Assembly: GCF_017876405.1 (NCBI RefSeq)
Contig: NZ_JAGINW010000001.1
Location: 3,237,203-3,301,202 of the forward strand
Direction of reading: 5' to 3'
DNA: 64,000 nt
From: Kibdelosporangium banguiense
GTDB lineage: Bacteria > Actinomycetota > Actinomycetes > Mycobacteriales > Pseudonocardiaceae
Each line of letters starts with the position of its first letter. Within the stretch, counting starts at the first letter, position 1. A program made the position numbers and the translations under genes. Below, one piece after another: positions 10,127-20,420 of the stretch. A model generated the notes under the pieces. That model was not told where the DNA came from. It was given only the letters and a program-made list of their open reading frames with translations, and ran no database searches.

Positions 10127-11059
10127 TCAGACGAGTGTCTTTTCCTTCGTGCGCAACACCGATGTGGTCAGCACCGCGGTCATGGCCACCAGTAGCCCGA
10201 AGACGCCCAAGGTCAGTCCGTCGGGGTGGATCAGCGGCTGGCCGCGCAGCGCCTGCCAGATCGTCAGGGCCAGCAGACCCGCGTAGGCGAACGTGGCCAC
10301 GAATATCAGCCGGGTCCGGGTGAGCTCCGAACGCCCGCCGAAGCGGCGGCCGAAGAAGAACGCGAGCAGCGGAAGTGCCTGCATGGCGTGGATTCCGACG
10401 AAGTGTGGAATGCGCAGGTCGCCGCCGGTGGTGCTCCAGTGTGTGATCGGCATGCCCGGCCCGCCGTCCGGCACGCCGACCGAGTGGCCGCCGATGAGGG
10501 CGGGCTGGACGTCGTTACGCAGCAGTTCGAGCTGCTCGGGCGTGGGCTGCGGCATCATGAACGCCACCGCCATCCCGATCAGGGCCAGCACGAGCCCGAA
10601 CCGGATCGCCCACAGCATCGGGGCGCCGACGAACCGCTGCCGCAGCACGATCAAGGCGACGACCAGGTTCGACAGCCACATCACCACGATCGCCACGCCC
10701 ATCATCCGGAACACCAGCGAGTCGAAACCTGGTGCGTTGTTGAAGTGACTGGGCTGGACCCGAAAGACCTGTGTGACCAGCGCGATCATCTCGAGGATCA
10801 GCATCGCGGCACTGATCGTGCCCATCCACCAGACGACTTTCCTTCCCTTGCCCAGCAAGGAGATCAGCCACGCCAGCGTGAGTGCGTACACGCCGATGGA
10901 GACCGAGAACTTGAACGGCTTGAGCCAGAGCGGCTCGCCTCGCAGGACCCGGTCGTCGAACAGCAGGCCGCCGACCGACAGCAGCAGTGTCGCCGCCATC
11001 AGCGCGGTAAGGACCAATAACGGCCGGTGCCACGTTCTGAGCTCTTGTTTCAACGCCAT
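10127..11059 (-). CDS. Polytopic membrane protein of unknown function
   Basis: A 310-residue protein with about seven to eight hydrophobic helices and conserved-looking polar loops (PFKFSVSIGVYALTLAW; IPHFVGIHAMQALPLLAF). The latter histidine-bearing helix resembles heme- or metal-binding membrane helices, but I cannot name a family. The ATG at 11059 is chosen over an upstream GTG frame because GGGGAG sits seven bases before it. The gene is divergent from a MerR regulator and heads the run with the ABA4-like protein, so the two membrane proteins probably act together under that regulator. Confidence 0.8.
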   Translation of the reverse strand: MALKQELRTWHRPLLVLTALMAATLLLSVGGLLFDDRVLRGEPLWLKPFKFSVSIGVYALTLAWLISLLGKGRKVVWWMGTISAAMLILEMIALVTQVFRVQPSHFNNAPGFDSLVFRMMGVAIVVMWLSNLVVALIVLRQRFVGAPMLWAIRFGLVLALIGMAVAFMMPQPTPEQLELLRNDVQPALIGGHSVGVPDGGPGMPITHWSTTGGDLRIPHFVGIHAMQALPLLAFFFGRRFGGRSELTRTRLIFVATFAYAGLLALTIWQALRGQPLIHPDGLTLGVFGLLVAMTAVLTTSVLRTKEKTLV

Positions 11060-11078
11060 GTCCACTCCCCAAGAACAG

Positions 11079-11113
11079 ATAGTGATGCTATCCGCTATCG
11101 ATAAGTACACTAT
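11079..11113. promoter_or_regulatory. Divergent promoter/operator between membrane operon and MerR gene
   Basis: A short A/T-rich patch in GC-rich DNA. It carries an ATAGTG...CACTAT inverted repeat (11079-11084 and 11108-11113) around a repeated GCTATC and a TATCGATA core. It sits between the divergently transcribed membrane-protein operon and the MerR gene, so it is the likely MerR operator. Binding is inferred. Confidence 0.6.
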
Positions 11114-11160
11114 CCATGCCGCGAGCGGTGATGGCAAGTGCGGAGAAGGAGAGGCGCGAA

Positions 11161-11808
11161 ATGCGGATGGCCGAGCTGAGCCGGCGCACCGGCGTGCCGG
11201 TTCCGACGATCAAGTACTACCTGCGTGAAGGACTGCTGCTGCCCGGCGAACGCACCAGCCCCAACCAGGCCTTCTACGACGCGTCCCATGTCCGCAGGCT
11301 GAAGATGATCAGGGCCCTGGCCGACGTCGGCGGTCTGCCGATCGCCAAGGTGCGCGACGTGCTGGACACCGTCGACTCGCCGGAGGAGCCCTTCGAGGTG
11401 CTCGGCACCGTGCAGAAAAGCATCGAGCCGCCGTCCATCGAGGGCGAGGGCGAGCACTGGGACGCGGCCCGCAAGCATGTCGCGGAGGTGCTCGCCGACC
11501 GCGGCTGGCCGCGGGATCTCGACTGCCCGCCGGCCAAGACCCTGATCGCCGCGCTGGCCTCGGTCTACGAACTGGGCCGCGACGACCTCGCCGGCCTGGT
11601 CGAGCGATACGCCGAGGCGGCCGAGCAGGTCGCGGTGATCGACGTGGCCACGGTGACCGAGGCCCGGAGCCTGGAGGACGTGATCGAAGGCGTTGTCATC
11701 GGCACGGTGCTGGGCGAGAAGATGTTCGGCGCCCTGCGCAGGCTCGCCCACCAGTACGCCACCGCGAAGGCGCTCGGGATCGACCCGGACTCAGGCGAGC
11801 GTGAATGA
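11161..11808 (+). CDS. MerR family transcriptional regulator
   Basis: A 215-residue regulator. The N-terminal MerR domain is unmistakable (RMAELSRRTGVPVPTIKYYLREGLLLPGE). The C-terminal part is helical, about 140 residues, without recognisable metal-binding cysteines, so it may sense a small molecule. The ATG at 11161 is preferred to ATGs at 11116 and 11131 because AAGGAG lies nine bases upstream and the family begins at this point. It is divergent from the membrane-protein operon and probably controls it. Its 3' end overlaps the kinase gene tail to tail by 18 bases. Confidence 0.85.
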   Translation: MRMAELSRRTGVPVPTIKYYLREGLLLPGERTSPNQAFYDASHVRRLKMIRALADVGGLPIAKVRDVLDTVDSPEEPFEVLGTVQKSIEPPSIEGEGEHWDAARKHVAEVLADRGWPRDLDCPPAKTLIAALASVYELGRDDLAGLVERYAEAAEQVAVIDVATVTEARSLEDVIEGVVIGTVLGEKMFGALRRLAHQYATAKALGIDPDSGERE

Positions 11809-13515
11809 CGGGGCGATCTCGTCGAAGATGTCCCGGCCGGTGTCCTCTTCCAGGGTCGGCACGGTCAGGCTGACCACCCACAGGTCGTTGGCCTTGGTCA
11901 TGACGTTCGCGTACGTCGTGCGCCGCAGCGACCCGGAGTCCACGGTGTTGTACTTCAGCTGCTGGCCCTCGTCCGGCGGGATGCCCGGGATCAGCTTGGG
12001 ATCGCTTGCCACGAAAGCGTCCTTGCCCGGCCAGATCGCCTGCAGACCGGCCTGGTAATCGGTGAGATCCCGGTTGGGAAGGTAGTTCAGGAACCGTTCG
12101 ACGGTCAGTTCGTACTTGCCGTCCTGCGACACGTAGTGCACGTGTGTGCTTTCCGGTCCGGCCTTCGGCCGCCGCTCCTCGACGTATGTCTCCCAACCGG
12201 TCGGCACCTTGATCCTGAACGCGCCGCCCTTGGCGCCCTTGAGGGTCGCGTTGTCGCCGCTACGTTCGCTGTAGTCGCTTTCCTGGGTCGGCGGTGGCGG
12301 CGCCACCAGAGGCTGCTCGACCGGAGCGGGAGCTGCCGGCAGCAACGGCTTTCCGCCGGCGTACCGGCTCAGCACGAACCCGCCGCCGGCCGCCGCGACG
12401 AACACCAGCACTGCCGCCGCGTAGATCAGAACCGTTGGCACACCACGGCGTTGCTTGACCACGACCGGCTCGGGCGGCGGCATGAACGGCAACGGCCCGG
12501 GATCCTCGGCCAGCGACGGTTGCCCTTCGTCGGTCTCCTCTTCCGGCTCGGCGGGTCGCGTCTCTCGCACAGGGAGGTCGTACGTCGCGCTCTCGGCTTC
12601 GGCGATCGCCTCCACGGTGAACGGTGACGTGCCCGGCTCGGGCAGCAGCGGGTAGAGCCGTCTGCGGAGGTCAGCCAGAGTGATACGGGCGGTCCCGTCC
12701 TTGACCATCAGCTCGGTGACCAGTTCGGCGATCGGCCCGGTCGACTTCGGTTCCGGCACCTCGCCGTTCACGACCTCAAGCAGCGTCGCGATGACGTCGC
12801 CTTCAGGGTCGTACGGTGCGTGCCCTTCGATCGCGGCGAACAGTGTCGCGCCCAGGCTCCACAGGTCGGCCGCGTTGGTCACCTCGCCGCCGGACGCCAC
12901 CTCGGGCGCGATGTACGCCGGTGACCCCAGGGTGATGCCGGTGCTGGTCAGCGTGTGCTCGGAGATGTTGCGGGCGATGCCGAAGTCGGCGAGCTTGATC
13001 CGGCCGTCCGCGGCCACCAGGACGTTCGCCGGTTTCACATCACGGTGCGTGATGCCCTTCTGATGGGCGGCCTGCAGCGCTGCTGCGACCGCGTCAGCCA
13101 CCGCTGCGGCTTGCCGGCTGTCCAGCGGACCGTGCGCTCGTATCAGGTGCGCGAGGCTGCTGCCGGGCACCAGCTCCATCACGACGAACGGGTTGCCGTC
13201 TTCCTGCGCGATGTCGTGCAGCGTGACCACGTTCGGGTGAGACAGCACGCCGATCGCGCGTGCCTCGCGCATGGTGCGTTCCCGCAGCTCGTCGGCCTCA
13301 CGATCGGGGATGCCGACGGGCAGCCGGACCTCCTTGACCGCGACCGGCCGGTGCAGGAAGTCGTCGTACGCGCGCCAGACCGTGCCCATCGAGCCGTGGC
13401 CGATCAGGTCGACCAGCCGGTAGCGGCCCGCGATCAGCCGCTGAGCAGGCTCCTTGGCCGGCTGCTCAGCCGGTTGCCGGTCGGTCTCGGAGGCCACGTC
13501 CCCTATTGTGCCCAA
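11791..13515 (-). CDS. Membrane-anchored Ser/Thr protein kinase
   Basis: A 574-residue Hanks-type kinase. The kinase domain covers about residues 31-295: glycine loop GHGSMG (39-44), Lys61, catalytic HRD (157-159), DFG (177-179) and APE. A proline/glutamate-rich linker follows, then one membrane helix (about 363-385) and a roughly 165-residue extracytoplasmic domain (FRIKVPTGWETYVEERRP onward) that may sense an envelope signal. It has no PASTA repeats, so it is not PknB itself. The start is ambiguous: TTG at 13515 or GTG at 13497, neither with a good ribosome site. Divergent from mutA. Confidence 0.9.
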   Translation of the reverse strand: MGTIGDVASETDRQPAEQPAKEPAQRLIAGRYRLVDLIGHGSMGTVWRAYDDFLHRPVAVKEVRLPVGIPDREADELRERTMREARAIGVLSHPNVVTLHDIAQEDGNPFVVMELVPGSSLAHLIRAHGPLDSRQAAAVADAVAAALQAAHQKGITHRDVKPANVLVAADGRIKLADFGIARNISEHTLTSTGITLGSPAYIAPEVASGGEVTNAADLWSLGATLFAAIEGHAPYDPEGDVIATLLEVVNGEVPEPKSTGPIAELVTELMVKDGTARITLADLRRRLYPLLPEPGTSPFTVEAIAEAESATYDLPVRETRPAEPEEETDEGQPSLAEDPGPLPFMPPPEPVVVKQRRGVPTVLIYAAAVLVFVAAAGGGFVLSRYAGGKPLLPAAPAPVEQPLVAPPPPTQESDYSERSGDNATLKGAKGGAFRIKVPTGWETYVEERRPKAGPESTHVHYVSQDGKYELTVERFLNYLPNRDLTDYQAGLQAIWPGKDAFVASDPKLIPGIPPDEGQQLKYNTVDSGSLRRTTYANVMTKANDLWVVSLTVPTLEEDTGRDIFDEIAPSFTLA

Positions 13516-13587
13516 ACCCCAGCCCGGCCCCTGGGCATGGTCCGTTTCACAGTCCGGCTTTAGGACGCTTCACTAGCATCACGTGCT

Positions 13588-15432
13588 ATGAGTCAGGCGC
13601 CGGAGCAAGACGAGCTGGTCCTCGCCGCCCAGTTCCCCACGCCACAGCGGGAGCAGTGGCAGGAGCTGATCGCCGGCGTGCTGCGCAAATCAGGCAAGCT
13701 GCCCGAGGGGTTCGACGGCCACGCCGACGACCTGATCGCGACGAAGACGTACGACGACATCGTGGTCCATCCGCTCTACACGGCCGACGACGTCGCCCCG
13801 CCTGCCGGCATGCCGGGCCTGCCCCCGTTCGTCCGGGGTGCGCGGCCCGAAGGTGGCGTGACCACCGGCTGGGATGTGCGGCAACGGCACGCTCACCCCG
13901 ATCCGAAGGTCGCCCGCAAGGCCGTGCTCGCGGACCTGGAGCACGGCGTGACCTCGCTTTGGCTGGTCGTCGGCGATGCCGGTCTGCCGATTTCGGCGTT
14001 GCCCGACGTACTCGACGAGGTCTACGTCGACCTCGCGCCGGTTGTGCTGGAGGCCGGTGCGGCGTTCCTCGAGGCGGCTGACGTCCTGCTCGAAGTGCAT
14101 TCGGACAAGGCCGTCCCGGCCAGCGAAGTAGGCGGCAACCTGGGCGCCGACCCGCTCGGTCTGCGGGCAAGGACTGGTGCCGCGCAGGATCTCGACGGCG
14201 CTGTCCAGTTGGCCGTCCGGATCGCGGCCGAGTTCCCCGAGCTCCGCACGATCGTCGCCGACGCACTGCCGTATCACCAGGCAGGCGGCTCGGACTCGCA
14301 GGAACTGGGCCTGTCGATCGCCACGGGCGTGGCGTACCTGCGGGCTCTCACCGACGCCGGGCTCAGTGTCGAACAGGCCGCCGGCCAGCTGGAATTCCGT
14401 TATGCCGCGAGTGCGGACCAGTTCCTGACCATCGCCAAACTGCGCGCCGCGCGCCGGTTGTGGGCTCGGGTCACCGAGGTCTGTGGCGTTCCAGCGATGG
14501 CGCAGCGGCAGCACGCGGTGACGTCGCCGGTGATGATGACCCGGCGCGATCCGTGGGTGAACATGCTGCGGACCACGCTGGCCTGCTTCGGAGCGGGTGT
14601 CGGCGGCGCGGACTCCGTGACAGTGCTGTCGTTCGACGACGCGATCGGGCTGCCGGACGACTTCGCCCGCCGGATCGCCCGCAACACCCACGCCGTGCTG
14701 CTCGAAGAGTCCAAAGTGGCCGGAGTGGTCGACCCGGCGGGCGGCTCGTACTACGTCGAGAAGCTGACCGACGAGCTGGCGCGTGCCGGATGGGCGTTCT
14801 TCCAGCAGATCGAGGCCGCGGGTGGCCTGGTCAAGGCGTTGGACTCCGGGCTGGTGGAGGACAGGCTCGGCGAGACATGGCAGCGCCGGTCACGCAACTT
14901 GGCGCGCCGCAAGGATCCGCTCACCGGTGTGAGCGAATTCCCTGACATCAAGGAGAAACCGGTCGTCCGCAAGCCCGCGTCCGCGGGGCCGTCGGGCGGG
15001 CTGCCGCAGGTCCGGCTGGCCGAGGCGTACGAGGAACTCCGGGACTTGTCGGATGCCCAGCCGCAGCGCCCGAAGGTCTTCCTGGCCACGCTAGGCCCGA
15101 TTGCCGCGCACACCGCACGGGCGAGTTTCGCGGCGAACCTGTTCCAGACAGGCGGTATCGAGACACCGAACGCCGGACCCACCAGTACAGCCGAGGAAGT
15201 CGCGAGCGCGTTCACCGAGAGTGGCGCGCAGATCGCGTGCGTCTGCGGCCCGGACAATCTGTATGCCGAGCGCGTCCCAGATGTGGTCAAAGCGCTTCGT
15301 GACGCGGGCGCGGTCAGGATTCTTCTGGCCGGCCGAGGTGAGGTCGACGGCATCGACGGGTATGTCCACGTTGGAACCGACGCGCTCGGTGTGCTGCGCG
15401 ATACCCTGAAGACGTTGGGAGTGGGCGCATGA
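13588..15432 (+). CDS. mutA: Methylmalonyl-CoA mutase small subunit
   Basis: A 614-residue beta subunit of adenosylcobalamin-dependent methylmalonyl-CoA mutase. It supports the catalytic subunit in converting (R)-methylmalonyl-CoA to succinyl-CoA. The mutase barrel is recognisable ([28 protein letters not shown]). The C-terminal cobalamin-fold domain lacks the DxHxxG histidine loop, as expected for the non-catalytic subunit. There is no ribosome site before the ATG; TAGCAT at 13574-13579 sits at -10 distance, so the transcript is probably leaderless. Overlaps mutB by ATGA. Confidence 0.94.
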   Translation: MSQAPEQDELVLAAQFPTPQREQWQELIAGVLRKSGKLPEGFDGHADDLIATKTYDDIVVHPLYTADDVAPPAGMPGLPPFVRGARPEGGVTTGWDVRQRHAHPDPKVARKAVLADLEHGVTSLWLVVGDAGLPISALPDVLDEVYVDLAPVVLEAGAAFLEAADVLLEVHSDKAVPASEVGGNLGADPLGLRARTGAAQDLDGAVQLAVRIAAEFPELRTIVADALPYHQAGGSDSQELGLSIATGVAYLRALTDAGLSVEQAAGQLEFRYAASADQFLTIAKLRAARRLWARVTEVCGVPAMAQRQHAVTSPVMMTRRDPWVNMLRTTLACFGAGVGGADSVTVLSFDDAIGLPDDFARRIARNTHAVLLEESKVAGVVDPAGGSYYVEKLTDELARAGWAFFQQIEAAGGLVKALDSGLVEDRLGETWQRRSRNLARRKDPLTGVSEFPDIKEKPVVRKPASAGPSGGLPQVRLAEAYEELRDLSDAQPQRPKVFLATLGPIAAHTARASFAANLFQTGGIETPNAGPTSTAEEVASAFTESGAQIACVCGPDNLYAERVPDVVKALRDAGAVRILLAGRGEVDGIDGYVHVGTDALGVLRDTLKTLGVGA

Positions 15433-17606
15433 TCCCCGATTTCACGGACGTCAAACTGGGCGAGCCGGGCCCCGCCGGGATCGCCGGCTGGCAGGCGGCC
15501 CTGGCCGAGTCCACCGGCAAGGCCGCGGACGCACTGGTGTGGGAGACGCCCGAGGGCATCGGCGTCAAGCCCGTCTACACCGCCGAAGACCTGCGGGGCC
15601 TGGATTTCCTGGGCACCTACCCAGGCATCGCGCCGTTCCTGCGCGGGCCGTATCCGGCGATGTACGTGACCCAGCCGTGGACCATCCGTCAGTACGCCGG
15701 GTTCTCCACCGCCGAGGAGTCGAATGCCTTCTACCGCCGCAACCTCGCGGCCGGTCAGAAGGGCCTGTCGGTCGCGTTCGACCTGGCCACCCACCGCGGT
15801 TACGACTCCGACCACCCGCGTGTGACCGGTGACGTGGGCATGGCCGGTGTCGCGATCGACTCGATCTACGACATGCGCCAGCTGTTCGAGGGCATCCCGC
15901 TGGACAAGATGAGCGTGTCGATGACCATGAACGGCGCCGTGTTGCCGGTGCTGGCGTTGTACGTGGTCGCGGCCGAGGAGCAGGGTGTGCCGCCGGAGCA
16001 GCTGGCCGGGACCATCCAGAACGACATCCTCAAGGAGTTCATGGTCCGCAACACCTACATCTACCCGCCCGCGCAGTCGATGCGGATCATCTCCGACATC
16101 TTCGCGTTCACCTCGCAGCACATGCCGAAGTACAACTCGATCTCGATCTCCGGCTACCACATGCAGGAGGCCGGGGCGACCGCCGATCTGGAGCTGGCCT
16201 ACACCCTGGCCGACGGCGTCGAGTACATCCGCGCAGGCCTGGCAGGCGGCCTGGACATCGACAAGTTCGCGCCGCGGCTGTCGTTCTTCTGGGCGATCGG
16301 GATGAACTTCTTCATGGAGGTCGCCAAGCTGCGTGCGGCCCGGCTGCTGTGGTCCAAACTGGTCGCCCAGTTCGAGCCGAAGTCGTCGAAGTCGTTGTCG
16401 CTGCGGACGCACAGCCAGACCTCGGGCTGGTCGCTGACCGCGCAGGACGTATACAACAACGTGGTCCGGACCTGTGTCGAGGCGATGGCCGCCACCCAGG
16501 GGCACACGCAGTCGTTGCACACCAACGCTTTGGACGAGGCACTGGCGTTGCCGACGGACTTCTCTGCCCGGATCGCGCGCAACACTCAGCTTGTGCTGCA
16601 ACAGGAATCGGGTACGACCCGCGTGATCGACCCGTGGGGCGGCAGTGCTTTCGTCGAGCGACTGACCTACGAACTGGCGCACCAGGCCTGGGGGCACATC
16701 AGCGAGGTCGAGCAGGCCGGCGGGATGGCCAAGGCGATCGACGCCGGCATCCCCAAGCTGCGCATCGAGGAGGCCGCGGCCCGTACCCAGGCCCGGATCG
16801 ACTCCGGCCGCCAGCCGGTCATCGGCGTGAACAAGTACCGGCTCAGCGATGCCGACGAGCAGATCGAAGTGCTCAAAGTGGACAATGCCGGGGTGCGGGC
16901 GCAGCAGCTGGCGAAGCTGGAACGCCTCAAGGCCGAGCGTGACCCGCAGGCGGTGCAGGACGCGTTGCGGCGGCTGACATCGGCCGCCGAAAGTGACGGA
17001 AACCTGCTGGCACTCGCGATCGACGCGGCCAGGGCCAAGGCGACGGTCGGTGAGATCTCCGGTGCGCTGGAGCGGGTCTGGGGCCGGCACGCCGGGCAGA
17101 TCCGTACGATTTCCGGGGTCTACCGCGAGGAGGTCGGAACCGGGGTGTCGAATGTGGACTCCGCGCGGCGGGTGGTCGACGCGTTCGCCGAGGCGGAAGG
17201 GCGCCGCCCGCGCATCCTGGTCGCCAAGATGGGCCAGGACGGGCACGACCGCGGCCAGAAGGTGATCGCCACCGCGTTCGCCGACCTGGGCTTCGACGTG
17301 GACGTGGGCCCGCTGTTCCAGACCCCGGCCGAGGTCGCCCGCCAGGCGATCGAGGCGGACGTGCACGTCGTGGGCGTGTCGTCGCTGGCCGCCGGGCACC
17401 TGACGCTCGTGCCCGCGTTGCGCAAGGAACTCGCCGAGCACGGCAGGCCGGACATCATGATCGTGGTCGGCGGCGTGATCCCGCCGCAGGACTTCGACGC
17501 GCTCCGCGAGGCCGGCGCGGCCGCGATCTTCCCGCCTGGCACCGTGATCGCCGACGCGGTCACAGACCTGCTCGCCAAACTCTCCGAGCAGCTCGGGCAC
17601 TCATGA
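15429..17606 (+). CDS. mutB: Methylmalonyl-CoA mutase large (catalytic) subunit
   Basis: A 725-residue alpha subunit. The TIM-barrel substrate domain includes the [23 protein letters not shown] tunnel segment and [11 protein letters not shown]. The C-terminal cobalamin domain carries the base-off motif DGHDRG, with the cobalt-ligating histidine at about residue 606, and the later GGVIPPQD loop. It is essentially full length against Propionibacterium and Streptomyces enzymes. It isomerises methylmalonyl-CoA and succinyl-CoA, linking propionyl-CoA to the TCA cycle and supplying polyketide extender units. It overlaps mutA and meaB by ATGA at both ends. Confidence 0.97.
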   Translation: MIPDFTDVKLGEPGPAGIAGWQAALAESTGKAADALVWETPEGIGVKPVYTAEDLRGLDFLGTYPGIAPFLRGPYPAMYVTQPWTIRQYAGFSTAEESNAFYRRNLAAGQKGLSVAFDLATHRGYDSDHPRVTGDVGMAGVAIDSIYDMRQLFEGIPLDKMSVSMTMNGAVLPVLALYVVAAEEQGVPPEQLAGTIQNDILKEFMVRNTYIYPPAQSMRIISDIFAFTSQHMPKYNSISISGYHMQEAGATADLELAYTLADGVEYIRAGLAGGLDIDKFAPRLSFFWAIGMNFFMEVAKLRAARLLWSKLVAQFEPKSSKSLSLRTHSQTSGWSLTAQDVYNNVVRTCVEAMAATQGHTQSLHTNALDEALALPTDFSARIARNTQLVLQQESGTTRVIDPWGGSAFVERLTYELAHQAWGHISEVEQAGGMAKAIDAGIPKLRIEEAAARTQARIDSGRQPVIGVNKYRLSDADEQIEVLKVDNAGVRAQQLAKLERLKAERDPQAVQDALRRLTSAAESDGNLLALAIDAARAKATVGEISGALERVWGRHAGQIRTISGVYREEVGTGVSNVDSARRVVDAFAEAEGRRPRILVAKMGQDGHDRGQKVIATAFADLGFDVDVGPLFQTPAEVARQAIEADVHVVGVSSLAAGHLTLVPALRKELAEHGRPDIMIVVGGVIPPQDFDALREAGAAAIFPPGTVIADAVTDLLAKLSEQLGHS

Positions 17607-18571
17607 TGGACTACGCGGCGGGCGTCCTGGAGGGCAACCGGGCGACCCTGTCCCGGGCGATCACCCTGGTCGAATCGGCCAGGGCCGATCACCGCCGGCA
17701 GGCGCAGGAGCTGCTCGTCGAACTGCTCCCGCACGCCGGCAACGCCCATCGCGTAGGCATCACGGGCGTGCCCGGCGTGGGCAAGTCGACCTTCATCGAC
17801 GCGCTCGGCACCATGCTGACGGCGGCGGGGCACAAGGTGGCTGTGCTCGCGGTCGACCCGTCGTCCAGCCGGACCGGCGGCAGCATCCTGGGGGACAAGA
17901 CCCGGATGGCCCGGCTCGCGGTCGACCAGGCGGCGTTCATCCGGCCGTCGCCGACCTCCGGCACGCTCGGCGGCGTCGCCCGCGCGACCCGCGAGACGAT
18001 CGTGCTGATGGAGGCGGCCGGGTACGACATCGTGCTTGTCGAGACCGTCGGCGTCGGCCAGTCGGAGATCACGGTGGCCAACATGGTCGACTGTTTTTTG
18101 TTCCTGACCCTCGCGCGGACCGGTGACCAGCTGCAAGGCATCAAAAAAGGTGTCCTTGAGCTGGCAGACGTGGTCGCGGTGAACAAGGCCGACGGCGAGC
18201 ACGCCAAAGAGGCAGGCAAGGCGGCCCGGGAACTCGCTGGCGCGTTGCGGATGCTGCGTAGTGGCGACGAGATCTGGACGCCACCGGTGCTGACCTGCAG
18301 CGGACTGACCGGCGACGGTCTTGCGAAGGTCTGGGAGCAGATCGAGCAACACCACAAGAAACTGGACGAAGCGGGCGAACTGGCCGCCAAGCGCCGCACC
18401 CAGCAGGTCGAGTGGACCTGGTCGATGGTCCGCGACACGCTGATGACCCGGCTGAAGGACCATCCCGAAGTCCGGTCCGTCACGCCTGAACTGGAGCGTG
18501 ATGTCCGTGACGGCAGAGTCACCCCATCGTTGGCAGCCGAGCGCATCCTCAAGGCCTTCGGTGTGCGCTAA
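17603..18571 (+). CDS. meaB: Methylmalonyl-CoA mutase-associated GTPase MeaB
   Basis: A 322-residue G3E-family GTPase that protects and reloads the cobalamin cofactor of the mutase. Visible motifs are the P-loop GVPGVGKST (55-63), the [14 protein letters not shown] switch region, ETVGVGQSE (G3) and NKAD (G4). The ATGA overlap with mutB shows tight coupling. An ATG one codon later could equally be used. The start and family assignment are otherwise straightforward. Confidence 0.96.
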   Translation: MMDYAAGVLEGNRATLSRAITLVESARADHRRQAQELLVELLPHAGNAHRVGITGVPGVGKSTFIDALGTMLTAAGHKVAVLAVDPSSSRTGGSILGDKTRMARLAVDQAAFIRPSPTSGTLGGVARATRETIVLMEAAGYDIVLVETVGVGQSEITVANMVDCFLFLTLARTGDQLQGIKKGVLELADVVAVNKADGEHAKEAGKAARELAGALRMLRSGDEIWTPPVLTCSGLTGDGLAKVWEQIEQHHKKLDEAGELAAKRRTQQVEWTWSMVRDTLMTRLKDHPEVRSVTPELERDVRDGRVTPSLAAERILKAFGVR

Positions 18572-18580
18572 ATTCGAGCC

Positions 18581-18850
18581 ATGGTGCGAGCAGTGGTCGC
18601 GTGTGCGCTCGTTGTGCTGTTTTTCCTGCCCGTAGGGGCAGCCAACGCCGCTGTCCAGCCGCACGTCCAACTGGCTCCCTTTGCCCAGCAGACCGCCACC
18701 GCGCCCGCCGGGCCCACGATCGAGACGCCGCCCACCGAGCAGGACGCCGCCAACTCCCGGCAGCGCCTGGTCATCGGTGTCATCGCGGTTGTGCTGCTCG
18801 GAATCGTGATCCTCGGGCACCGGGCCCGGGCCAAGCGCAAGGCGAAGTGA
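18581..18850 (+). CDS. Small exported/membrane protein
   Basis: An 89-residue protein with an N-terminal signal sequence (about residues 1-23, ending GAANA), a proline/threonine-rich external stretch of some 40 residues, one C-terminal membrane helix (about 64-80) and a basic tail RARAKRKAK. This is a type I single-pass layout. It starts nine bases after meaB but has no evident role in mutase function. No family is recognised; coding bias and topology support a real gene. The following 18851-19067 holds only the amidohydrolase upstream region; I see no clear promoter there. Confidence 0.7.
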   Translation: MVRAVVACALVVLFFLPVGAANAAVQPHVQLAPFAQQTATAPAGPTIETPPTEQDAANSRQRLVIGVIAVVLLGIVILGHRARAKRKAK

Positions 18851-19067
18851 GCGGGCTTCAGCCAGACTGAATCTTGCTCTGCCGTTCGGCGCATCCGTCC
18901 TACCGGCGACCGGTTTGATCATCAGGTTGCTCAGCGGGGCTTTAGGGCGATGGTGCAGGATGATGTGCGAGTGACACTTATGTTGCGCCGACCGTGCACG
19001 ATGTCACTAAGACACACGAAGCTCAATCCCGGTACCGCGGCAAGCGGTGCTGCCGCGGAGGTGCGGC

Positions 19068-20333
19068 ATGACTGTTCTGGACTCACACGCCCCGGAGGGC
19101 GACCCCGAGGTGCTGATCACTGACACGGCCGTCAGTATGCCCACTGTGGAGGACATCGGCGCCGGTCGCGGCCCGTCCTGGTTGGACGGTTGGCTGTCCG
19201 GGAGTATCGCCGACATCGTCGCCTGGTACCGCCACATCCACGCCCACCCGGAACTGTCCAGGCAGGAGTTCCAGACCACCCAGCTGCTTGCCACCATGCT
19301 GGCCTCAGCCGGTCTGCAGCCGATCATCAGTCCAACTGGAACGGGCCTGATCTGCGAAGTCGGCTCCGGTGACCGGTGTGTCGCACTGCGTGCGGACATC
19401 GACGCTTTGCCGTTGCAGGAGGCGACTGGACTGCCGTTCGCGTCCAGGGTGGACGGCGTGGCGCATTCATGTGGTCACGATGCGCACACGACCATCCTGC
19501 TCGCCGCGGCGCTCGCGCTGGCCTCCGCGCCGGAGCTGCCCGGCCGTGTCCGGCTGATCTTCCAGCCGGCCGAGGAGGTCATGCCCGGCGGCGCGCTCGA
19601 CATGATCGAAGCAGGCGCCCTGCAGGGCGTCGAGCGCATCTTCGGGCTGCACTGCGACCCGCGTGTCGAGGTCGGCCGGGTCGGCACGCGCGTCGGCGCG
19701 ATCACCTCCGCCGCAGACCTGATCGAGCTTCGCCTCACGTCGCCAGGCGGCCACACCTCCCGTCCGCACCTGACCGCCGACCTGGTCCACGCCCTTGGCA
19801 CGGTCATCACGGGCCTGCCCGCGCTGCTCTCCCGCCGTGTGGACCCCCGATCCGGCACTGTGCTGGTCTGGGGCGCCGTGCACGCCGGTGAGGCCCCCAA
19901 CGCGGTGCCTGAGCAGGGCCTGCTGCGCGGCACGCTGCGCACCGGCGACCACGAGGTCTGGGAAGACCTCGAGCCCCTGGTCGCGGGCCTCGTCCAGTCC
20001 CTGGTCACGCCGCTGGGCGTCGGCTACGAACTGCACCACCGCCGTGGCGTGCCGCCGGTCGTGAACGACGGCGAGAGCACCGCCATCCTGCGGGCCGGCA
20101 TCGAGTCCGCCCTGGGCGCCGACGCCCTGGCCGGGACCAAGCAGTCATCCGGTGGCGAGGACTTCGGCTGGTACCTGGAGCATGTGCCCGGCTCATTCGC
20201 CCGCCTGGGCGTCTGGCCAGGTGACGGAGTCATGCGCGATCTGCACCAACCCACCTTCCAGCTGGACGAACGCGCCCTGCTGACCGGTGTCCGGGTGATG
20301 GTGCACACCGCGCTGACAGCCCTCGCGGCGTAA
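19068..20333 (+). CDS. M20 family amidohydrolase
   Basis: A 421-residue M20D-type metallo-amidohydrolase (AmiA/HipO-like), which hydrolyses N-acyl amino acids or related amides. Metal-binding residues are visible: the ALRADIDALP segment, Cys135 and His137 in CGHDAH, and the glutamate pair FQPAEE (169-170). The dimerisation domain follows (LTSPGGHTSRPH), and SSGGEDFG near the end supplies further ligands. The ATG at 19068 is set by GGAGG seven bases upstream. Mycobacterial amiA1/amiB1 occupy the same position relative to deoD-pmmB and lpdA. The actual substrate is not predictable. Confidence 0.92.
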   Translation: MTVLDSHAPEGDPEVLITDTAVSMPTVEDIGAGRGPSWLDGWLSGSIADIVAWYRHIHAHPELSRQEFQTTQLLATMLASAGLQPIISPTGTGLICEVGSGDRCVALRADIDALPLQEATGLPFASRVDGVAHSCGHDAHTTILLAAALALASAPELPGRVRLIFQPAEEVMPGGALDMIEAGALQGVERIFGLHCDPRVEVGRVGTRVGAITSAADLIELRLTSPGGHTSRPHLTADLVHALGTVITGLPALLSRRVDPRSGTVLVWGAVHAGEAPNAVPEQGLLRGTLRTGDHEVWEDLEPLVAGLVQSLVTPLGVGYELHHRRGVPPVVNDGESTAILRAGIESALGADALAGTKQSSGGEDFGWYLEHVPGSFARLGVWPGDGVMRDLHQPTFQLDERALLTGVRVMVHTALTALAA

Positions 20334-20350
20334 ACCTGACTCAGGTCTTG

Positions 20351-20384
20351 ACCCGTCCAGCCGGGCATGGATTGCTGGACGGGT
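20351..20384 (+). terminator. Hairpin terminator after the amidohydrolase
   Basis: Perfect 11-base arms ACCCGTCCAGC (20351-20361) and GCTGGACGGGT (20374-20384) with a 12-base loop, 18 bases after the amidohydrolase stop and before the regulator gene. Confidence 0.75.
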
Positions 20385-20420
20385 GTCGGGACGTGACCTT
20401 CGCACTCCGGCGGCCTGCCG

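Noticed and set aside
14751..17600. A 949-codon open frame on the minus strand across mutA/mutB
   Set aside because: It mirrors the GC-rich codons of the mutase genes, has no family similarity and no start signals; the plus-strand genes have clear catalytic motifs.
13588..18571. Part of a polyketide cluster
   Set aside because: The methylmalonyl-CoA mutase operon is a common primary-metabolism locus; no polyketide or peptide synthase gene is in the window.
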